From assembly GCA_965649825.1 (NCBI GenBank), contig OZ287705.1, positions 62,001 to 126,000 on the forward strand: a stretch of 64,000 bases of DNA, read 5' to 3'. Shown piece after piece: positions 57,721-64,000 of the stretch. Made by a program: the position numbers and the translations under genes. Origin of the DNA: Penicillus capitatus (lineage: Eukaryota; Chlorophyta). The notes below the pieces were generated by a model that ran no database searches, had not been told where the DNA came from, and saw only the letters and a list, made by a program, of their open reading frames with translations. Positions within the stretch are counted from its first letter, which is position 1. Every line of letters begins with the position of its first letter.

Positions 57721-58597
57721 CAATGGATCGTGTTAACTCGTATTCGACTGTCATGAGCACCACCCAGCTCTTCGCTGCATCTTTGCATGAGATGTCCACG
57801 TCATCTCCTTTACCCTTGGTTCCAGTATCCATGACCTGACAGCACATCTTGTCTAATGGCAGTTCGACAACAGAGATCTCTTTGTTCTTCTGCCGAACTG
57901 ACAAGTTAATCAGAGACCACTCACATCCATCGGCCGAAAAGGTTGCCAGTTGGCAGAGATTGTTTGCTGCCTCATGTGAGGCGACTCACCAGTCACTTCA
58001 ATTCCATCTTCGAATAAACATCGCCGATCCAAATCATCCACTTCGTTGGTTTCCGGGGTCATCATGAACGCGAATTAAGGGAACATGACCAGAGACTGCA
58101 GCACGACGATACACAGCCGGTGCCAAGATCGTTTGAAGCGATGTTTGACTAGATGCATCGATTCGAGCGGTACGCGTCACATCAGCTACGGCATGCATCA
58201 TGGATGCACGAAATGCCTGAACCACATGTGCTGACACTTGCATGACTGGAGTTCAACATCGATTTCCCAATCGCATAAGCTTTAGTTCTTATTTTGAGAT
58301 CAGAGTCGATTCCTTTCTCCCTCGCGTTGTCTGTTAACATGAAATCCGTTCGTCTCGCTAGTGTCTCTGGTACCACGTTTTGCATTCCGCGCAGTTTTTC
58401 TCGCAAGAATCGGGCACCGAAGCGCATTGCCGACATCCCAAAAGCGTCCGAATGCACTTTCACCAGTCGTCCGAGTCCCCAGTCGCCGTCCTCTCTGGCG
58501 GAACAAACGGAGGACGAGCGTGCACGAACAAACATCTGCATAGAGTACTGCCGAATGACGCGTCGTCGTCGCACCGTTCTGTGCTTTTCTAGGCGCT

Positions 58598-58602
58598 ACT
58601 TC
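58598..58602. repeat. Target site duplication, left
   Basis: ACTTC, repeated at 60,307-60,311. The uninterrupted left arm has a single copy at the matching place (GCGGAGAAGTAGCGCC on the plus strand near 33,830). Confidence 0.95.
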
Positions 58603-58848
58603 TGTCGCCGGTCGGGTCGGACGAAAATACCAACAGCGGAAGACTTTTTTTGTTTACAGAGCAAGGGCAAACATGGTGCGAATTGTCCGTTTCAATACGC
58701 CAGTGGCGACGTGACATGCCTATGCAGGTGAGTCATCCTTGCGCCAGAACCAGAGGATGGCGCCTCAGGTGACTCAACCTGCACCCCCTCAGAACATGGA
58801 CCCATTGAAATCGAGGCAGTCACATCGCCAAGCCAGATCTTGGCGACA
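58603..58848 (-). repeat. LTR (3' LTR in element orientation)
   Basis: 246 bp, starting TGTCGCC and ending GGCGACA, so the ends are inverted repeats with TG...CA. It is identical to 60,061-60,306 except for one base (58,693: C against A). Confidence 0.95.
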
Positions 58849-58910
58849 CCACGCTTCCCGCCAAACTCCGAAAAACAGCAAAAAAGACCCCGCAAAACAA
58901 CACAATTAAA

Positions 58911-59906
58911 TCAGTCGATTCCCGAGGTGAACGTTCGTCTGAAAACTGAGAAAATGCTCCATCCTGATTCTGCATTTGCTTCCTGCGACCCCTCCGCTCT
59001 CTGATGCGTATCCGATGTCGTCGGATCCGCTGACGCAACCGTATTAATCCGCACTCGCGGACAATCCTTGGCCAGATGTCCCTTGGATCGACAGCTGTAG
59101 CATATCCGACCGCGCTTCATGGCACCTCCGCCATCATCCGCCGCGTCGGCAGCTTTCGCTCTTCGTCGTCTCGGGTAGCGCCCCATGTCGTGCAGCACTC
59201 TCTTCATCTGCTGCAATGTCTTCAAGCTTCGTCGCCCCTCAACCGGTCTCGTTAACATCACCTCAGCTGTCGTCTTGACATCGTTCTGCAACGTCTTCAC
59301 CTCATGGGTCAACGACTGTAGACAAGGCACCAAGTCAGGTGCCGAAATGAACTTCTTTTTCGCCTCTGCAAAGGCGGTCTCTGTCTTTCTAAGCTTCTCA
59401 TGAACAGAGGAGGCTTCTACGCGTGCCTCGTTTTCGCCTCGTCGGGCCTCCCGAATGTCCCGTTGTAAACTCGCATTGAACTCTGCCAGTCGCTCGCTCT
59501 CCCGGGTCGCGTCAGCACATGCCCTTCGCGCCTCGGCGGCCCTTTGTCGTTCGCGTTGCAGCTGCCGCTGCAGCTCTTCCTTCTCTGCATCGTTCTCGAG
59601 CCTCATTCGTTCTAAGCTCTCTCCAAGTGCTAGTGTCTCGCGGCTCAATTCAAGCACGTCTTGCTCTTGGCGAAGCTTCTGACAGACGTTGCTGAGGAAC
59701 TCTTTCATGTCCCCATCCGCAACCAAGTAATGCAGACCGGCGTCACCCCTTGTCCGGGCTGCCACCGCGAACCCGACTAGACTGGGAAATAATTCCTCAT
59801 CTTCACCCGCGGTTGCGACGATGCTCGTGTCGCGTAGCCACACTACGTAAGAACCCTCCTCAAAGTCCTGACCTTGCTCCACCTCTCCTCGTCGTCCTTG
59901 ACTCAT
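58911..59906 (-). CDS. Gag-like protein with coiled coil and CCHC zinc knuckle
   Basis: 331 residues from the ATG at 59,906. The N-terminal part is mixed; the middle (about residues 75-200) is a Glu/Arg-rich heptad region (RMRLENDAEKEELQRQLQRE). A basic stretch (GRYPRRRRAKAAD) then leads to one retroviral-type zinc knuckle, CYSCRSKGHLAKDC (CX2CX4HX4C). By family knowledge such proteins package element RNA into particles. The frame is also open upstream into the flanking oxygenase exon in antisense; that extension is accidental. Confidence 0.88.
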   Translation of the reverse strand: MSQGRRGEVEQGQDFEEGSYVVWLRDTSIVATAGEDEELFPSLVGFAVAARTRGDAGLHYLVADGDMKEFLSNVCQKLRQEQDVLELSRETLALGESLERMRLENDAEKEELQRQLQRERQRAAEARRACADATRESERLAEFNASLQRDIREARRGENEARVEASSVHEKLRKTETAFAEAKKKFISAPDLVPCLQSLTHEVKTLQNDVKTTAEVMLTRPVEGRRSLKTLQQMKRVLHDMGRYPRRRRAKAADAADDGGGAMKRGRICYSCRSKGHLAKDCPRVRINTVASADPTTSDTHQRAEGSQEANAESGWSIFSVFRRTFTSGID

Positions 59907-60060
59907 CCTGAAACCGTCGTTCCTTGAAGACTCCTGGTGCCTAGACCTCTTCTCGGCAGGACTCACACTCCACAAAGGAGGGCGCAGTGCACAGAGCAGG
60001 TGCGCGACGTCACTTAGACGGAGCTTCAACCTGAGGAACGTGTCAACGCTCCGAAACCAC

Positions 60061-60306
60061 TGTCGCCGGTCGGGTCGGACGAAAATACCAACAGCGGAAG
60101 ACTTTTTTTGTTTACAGAGCAAGGGCAAACATGGTGCGAATTGTCCGTTTAAATACGCCAGTGGCGACGTGACATGCCTATGCAGGTGAGTCATCCTTGC
60201 GCCAGAACCAGAGGATGGCGCCTCAGGTGACTCAACCTGCACCCCCTCAGAACATGGACCCATTGAAATCGAGGCAGTCACATCGCCAAGCCAGATCTTG
60301 GCGACA
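60061..60306 (-). repeat. LTR (5' LTR in element orientation)
   Basis: 246 bp. On the minus strand it contains TATTTAAA (60,155-60,148), a likely TATA element for the element transcript. The other LTR carries a C-to-A difference at exactly this motif (TATTGAAA). Confidence 0.93.
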
Positions 60307-60311
60307 ACTTC
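60307..60311. repeat. Target site duplication, right
   Basis: ACTTC directly follows the LTR terminus GGCGACA; after it the oxygenase exon resumes with TCCGCTTACATATCC. Confidence 0.95.
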
Positions 60312-62509
60312 TCCGCTTACATATCCGTCGAAGAATGCCCCGAGGGATACCGGGTCGAGAACGTCGAAGGCGAAATTCCGGCAGAGCTGCACGGCACCTA
60401 CTTCCGGTAGCGGACACGCGATTCTCATGCCATTCGTATCCAACGCGTGGCGATAGGAATGGCCCTGGAGAGATTGAGTTCTTGGGCGAGACGTTTCGTT
60501 CGTTCTTCGACGCGAATGGCATCATCGCAAGCATCGCCATTCGAGACGGCAAGGCCTTCTTTCGGTCCAGATTTGTCCGGACACTTCAGTAGGGCCGACC
60601 CTGCGGCACTTCTCAGTCGCATCATGTCTTGCAACGCAGTTCTATGATCGAAGAGGAGGCTGGCAGGCGGTTGTTTACTGGCGTGTTCGGATCCGTGCCA
60701 AAGAACGGCACATTGCCTTTCGCGTCATTCCTTCCCAGGAACCCGGGAAACGGAATGCCCATTGCGGCAGGAAACAAACTACTCATCCCACAAGAAGTAT
60801 CGTCATCTGTTGCGTGATGCGGCCGTCGTTCTGCAACGCCTTTCTTTGCAGGGTGCCTATTTGACGGTACTCGACCCTTACACACTGAGGACGATCGATC
60901 CGCGATCGAAGCAAGATGTTTTTTCTACTGTATGGCATCTCGGCATGAAGCAGTTGTTCTCTCCCCCACAGAATTCCAATGAGGCTCTCGCGATTCCTTC
61001 TCGTTTGGTACATGGCATTAGCGCTAATGAAGTATCCAATCGTTCTAGGTTGCCGTCATCTGGATGCTGATTCCGTTTTCGGCGTCGGCGACGCTGTATA
61101 CGATGCGCGACGTGACGTCACTGTCTTGTCTATGACACAATACGTGGTCAAAATCCATTTCGCTTAACTTTCCTTTGAGCTGTTCTTTTCTGTAGCCGAC
61201 CCTCTCTTCGTCATTTATACGAACGGATATCAGCCTCTGCGAAATTGACGAAGATCTGAAGGTTCGTGCTCGACAGACGTATTCCTTTGACGACCTCTCA
61301 CTCCTGCACTCCATCGGCGTCACTGAAAACTATTACGTCTTCAACAAGGTAAAGCCGGCGATACGATTGCCTCACTCGCAACACTCGATCTCCAGTTTCC
61401 AATGCGAATGGATATGAAGAAACTTCTCGATCCGAGTGTCGGCGCTGGAAACGCATTCGTCTTCGAAGATGGCGGCGTCCACGAAGTGAGATGTCTGTAT
61501 TAAAAGACGACACACGAGAAAACCTCGAGTGTTTCAGCTTCATCTGTTGCCTCGTCCATCACCCGACGGTGATGTACCGAGGGACGCCGCACCAAAGGTC
61601 TACCAGGTACGCACACCATGCTACCCAACCGTCTCATTGTTGTGTGACCTGTCTGACGTTCGTTGGCAGCTCGAGGAGACGACCTTCTCGTTTCACTTTA
61701 TCAACGCCTTCGAAGAGGACGGTCATGTGATCGTTGACGCGACCCACTATCCGACATACCCGTTCGGCCGTACTGCCGATCAGAAGCCGTCCGGCTTCGA
61801 GCTCTACGAACCTGATATCGGCATGGGCCCACGGTCTCTGAATCATCTCGAGTGTCTTTCCTGTCGCTATGACTTTCTTCTTAGGTTGAGGCGAACGACA
61901 CTGTCACCGGACGGTGGCGTGGAGACGAGAGAGATGACGGCGTATGAAATGGAATTCGCCAGTGTGAATCCGCACAATGTCGGATGACGTCAGCGCTACA
62001 CCGTGGCGTCGTCGACGTTCGAACAGGACGATCCGCCGATGTGCAAATCGCGATTGGGTGCGGCCGGAGGGTCACAGACGGAGTAAAGAATGCGTGAAGG
62101 GACGCGCGACGCGCGACTGCCCGATGGCGGTCGGTCGCTCTTCGCAGCGTCGGAAGCCGGAGAGAAGTCGGTGTTTCTGACGAGCCGCGATAGGCACTTG
62201 GGGAAGAGGAAGCCATCAAGACCGCAACCTGCAGCATGGACAGAACTGCTTTAATCTTGGTCTCTGCGGGCGTATGCAAACGTCGCGTCGGACGATGGCA
62301 CCGCATGACAGTCAACTGTCGCCTATGACGCAATGTGAGCAACACGGTGCTCGCGCGTTTCATCCGTCTCGTTCCCGCGGCGTCGAGCTGCGCATCGTTG
62401 ACGGCCCACCGACGTGGGGCCACAATTCCTTTCATAAGCTCTTTATTCTGAGCCTACTTCTTCGCGTAGGCTTGTGCTGTTTCCTAAAGTTACACATCTG
62501 TCACATCAC

Positions 62510-63025
62510 CAGTCACCATGTGAACATCCTGCTCACACAGAATACTCCTTGGAGGTAGCCGTTGGGCTGCTTCTGCTCTTCTAGGTCTCCTTCGCGGTTG
62601 TTGCTCGTGCGCTTCACCCCCTCCATCTCCACGTTTAGCCGCTATCTCAGCTTTTTGGCCTTCCTTCGCGAACGGTCCACTTTCTTTTGCAGTCTGCTCC
62701 CTTCGCACGCGATCTCCGCTTCGTCGATCTTCATCTTCAGAGAGGAACTCGCGCGCTAGGTGTTGCGCTTGCGGGGGATGGATTCTGCTTCCTCGCGACC
62801 TGGCTTCCATCGCCTCGATTCTCAGCTCCATCTGTGCGAGTTCTGCCGTCTGGCCATCGACCGTCTCCGACAGTTGCTCGTTCCGAGCGTTTAACACTTT
62901 CATCTGTTGCTCAGCACCTGCGCTCATTTTCGTTCGAACCGCAGAAACGTCAGTAAGAAAACTGAAGGAGTAGTCAGCATCAGCTCGCCTTTGTACGTCA
63001 CATCTGACGGAGGACGTAGGAAACG
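62510..63025 (-). pseudogene. Decayed coiled-coil protein gene, right copy
   Basis: Mirror of 31,200-31,740. It shares the shift and TAG after KAKKLR and has its own extra TAG in the KRNT text (GAG to TAG) and a 9 bp deletion removing three codons before NVEMEG. The upstream leader differs in several residues, consistent with loss of constraint. Confidence 0.5.
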
Positions 63026-63031
63026 CCCACG

Positions 63032-64000
63032 ATGCGCCGCTCTGCGCGAAACTACGCCAGCGTCGGGCGTTGGCTCTTTCATTCGCGTTTCGTCGCCGTC
63101 GTTCCGACGCTCCCAGACACTGACGGCGTTCCCCCGGCCAGATCTGCCGTTTCACCGATCGGTTCTTTTTACCCTGCTTCCCGCAGATGCCCATCCCCCA
63201 TGCCAAAGAGCGTCGATGTCAAGACGGCGCTCTGCTGGACAGGCGCGACGCAACTCCGTTGGTTTCATGTCGTCTCAGAAAAGCAGCATCCAGAGATGGA
63301 CAATATCATGCCGGAGAAATACCGTCTGCTGAAACGAACATCGGATTACGTTCGTGAAATGCGACAGCTGATACGCGACCGCTCTTACTCTCGCATCCTG
63401 GATCTCTTCGAAGACATGAAGTCACGTAGTATCCCGTTCGACGTTGCGGTCTGTATGCTGGTCATAAAAGCCTATTTGCGGATGAACAATGTGGACATGG
63501 TGAAACGGGTGCTTGACGATATCATGGCGTCAAGGTTGAAGTTAGACAAGAGGGAGCTGTTTAATTCCATCATCCGCGATTGTGAAAACACTGGCGATGT
63601 TGACGCTGCTTTCAAGTTATATCGCCAAATGCAGAAGGACGATCGGATTTTACCCGATTCAGCTACATACCGTTCGCTGATCAACGTCTGCAGGAGGGGG
63701 AAAGACGTGAATCGTGCGAGAAAGGTATTTAATGAAATGGTCAAGAAAGTTGGAGCCAAAGTTGGTGGCTTCAATGCCATGATGGAGGTCTATGTCGAGA
63801 ATGTCGACAGTGACACTGGCGAGGCGTACCTGCGGGAATGCAAGTACCTTTTGTCATTGATAAAATCGAAGAAAATCCAACTCCATGCAGACACCTATCT
63901 GTATCTGGTCAAACTGTCTGGCAAATTGGGACGGTTGGACGAAGCGCTGGGTTACCTTAAGAAATCTGTCAGCAGTGATCTGGGGCCAAGTCTTGCCACG
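63032..64000 (+). CDS. PPR protein, right copy, runs off the window
   Basis: An open frame from ATG 63,032 to the last base (323 codons) without stop. The first 71 residues (presequence and linker) are identical to the left PPR protein. The rest is clearly homologous but much changed, for example LFNSIIRDCENTGDVDAAF against LFNTIIHAYANTGDVDAAF, and DTYLYLVKLSGKLGRLDEAL against FTYLPLIKLFGKLGRSNEAL. Repeat register is kept with no indel-induced shift, and the gene looks functional. By family knowledge it should bind organellar RNA; changes in repeat residues could alter its target. The 3' half lies outside the window. Confidence 0.88.
   Translation, partial: MRRSARNYASVGRWLFHSRFVAVVPTLPDTDGVPPARSAVSPIGSFYPASRRCPSPMPKSVDVKTALCWTGATQLRWFHVVSEKQHPEMDNIMPEKYRLLKRTSDYVREMRQLIRDRSYSRILDLFEDMKSRSIPFDVAVCMLVIKAYLRMNNVDMVKRVLDDIMASRLKLDKRELFNSIIRDCENTGDVDAAFKLYRQMQKDDRILPDSATYRSLINVCRRGKDVNRARKVFNEMVKKVGAKVGGFNAMMEVYVENVDSDTGEAYLRECKYLLSLIKSKKIQLHADTYLYLVKLSGKLGRLDEALGYLKKSVSSDLGPSLAT

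Larger units (their letters stand above)
58603..60306 (-). mobile_element. Gag-only LTR retrotransposon (non-autonomous, TR-GAG-like)
   Basis: A 1,704 bp element with 246 bp LTRs, a 5 bp target duplication (ACTTC) and an empty site in the opposite arm. The inside holds one gag-like ORF and no room for protease, reverse transcriptase or integrase. A primer-binding-site candidate follows the 5' LTR by one base (TGGTTTCGGAGCGTTGAC, 60,059-60,042 minus), beginning with the TGG that pairs with a tRNA CCA end. A purine-rich GGCGGGAAGCG precedes the 3' LTR. By analogy with plant TR-GAG and BARE2-type elements, it would need proteins from an autonomous relative. One LTR difference implies a young insertion. 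Confidence 0.93.
58339..61987 (+). pseudogene. Carotenoid cleavage oxygenase-like pseudogene, right copy
   Basis: Mirror of 34,089-32,051. It is disrupted twice: the LTR element is inserted in the second exon, just after the codons for RYF, and a CGA-to-TGA change at 61,985-61,987 stops the frame right after NPHNVG. Upstream exons are otherwise close to the left copy. The insertion lies antisense to this gene. Confidence 0.88.
50996..63245. repeat. Right arm of the large inverted duplication
   Basis: Reverse complement of 30,885-41,454, longer by the LTR element (58,603-60,306) and its target duplication. It carries private changes: lost and gained stops, a GC at a former GT donor (near 57,977), and several small indels. 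These differences exclude a simple assembly copy. Confidence 0.95.

Noticed and set aside
58911-60443. Single 510-codon minus frame running from oxygenase exon through the LTR into gag
   Set aside because: The first part is antisense of the oxygenase exon and then LTR sequence; the empty site in the left arm shows the join is created by the insertion. The gag protein starts at 59,906.
30885-63245. Inverted duplication as a pure assembly artefact
   Set aside because: The arms differ by substitutions, in-frame indels, separate stops and an LTR insertion with target duplication, and their outer flanks carry distinct PPR genes. Long reads would still be decisive.

Overview
This window reads as nuclear DNA of a microbial eukaryote. 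Genes are split by many very short introns (about 40-70 nt, mostly GT-AG, often with a TGTGAC or CTAAC-like branch site just before the AG). Gene density is moderate, and the families present are eukaryotic: reticulon, PPR, cathepsin Z, carotenoid oxygenase, CAMK-like kinase. PPR proteins with organelle-type presequences, a vanadium-haloperoxidase-like enzyme, an ERF-type AP2 protein and a carotenoid oxygenase-like gene suggest an alga or a close relative with a plastid history, possibly in the SAR assemblage (a chromerid is one guess). I cannot fix the species from sequence alone. All gene models were spliced by eye.

Region 1 (1-27 kb) holds single genes and small families. A diverged direct duplication (about 1-3.3 kb and 17.95-20.0 kb) carries two copies of a small secreted-protein gene. 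Between the copies lie an AP2/ERF-domain gene, a reticulon, a five-exon vanadium-haloperoxidase-like gene, and members of an unusual family. That family has three protein-kinase-like genes with a degenerate catalytic centre (at 12.1-13.9, 20.5-22.6 and 25.3-27.1 kb). All three end in the same unrecognised C-terminal domain, and a fourth gene (14.9-16.2 kb) carries that domain without a kinase.

Region 2 (29.4-64 kb) is dominated by a large inverted duplication. The arms are about 30.9-41.45 kb and 51.0-63.25 kb, separated by a 9.5 kb spacer. Each arm carries, from outside to inside: the 5' end of a PPR gene, a decayed coiled-coil gene, a carotenoid-oxygenase-like gene lacking its C-terminus, a cysteine-rich multi-pass membrane protein, a small Ser/Thr-rich protein, and a CAMK-like kinase. 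The right arm alone contains a 1,704 bp LTR element with 246 bp LTRs, a 5 bp target duplication and a gag-like ORF but no pol. It sits inside an exon of the carotenoid-oxygenase copy. Identity between the arms stops abruptly about 71 codons into the two PPR genes, which then differ strongly.

The spacer (41.45-51.0 kb) contains a 31 bp minisatellite, a small single-pass membrane protein gene and one gene encoding two cathepsin-Z-like domains. In the second domain the catalytic cysteine is replaced by serine. The most original items are the kinase-like/C-terminal-domain family, the mosaic palindrome with its outward-facing PPR pair, and the gag-only LTR element.
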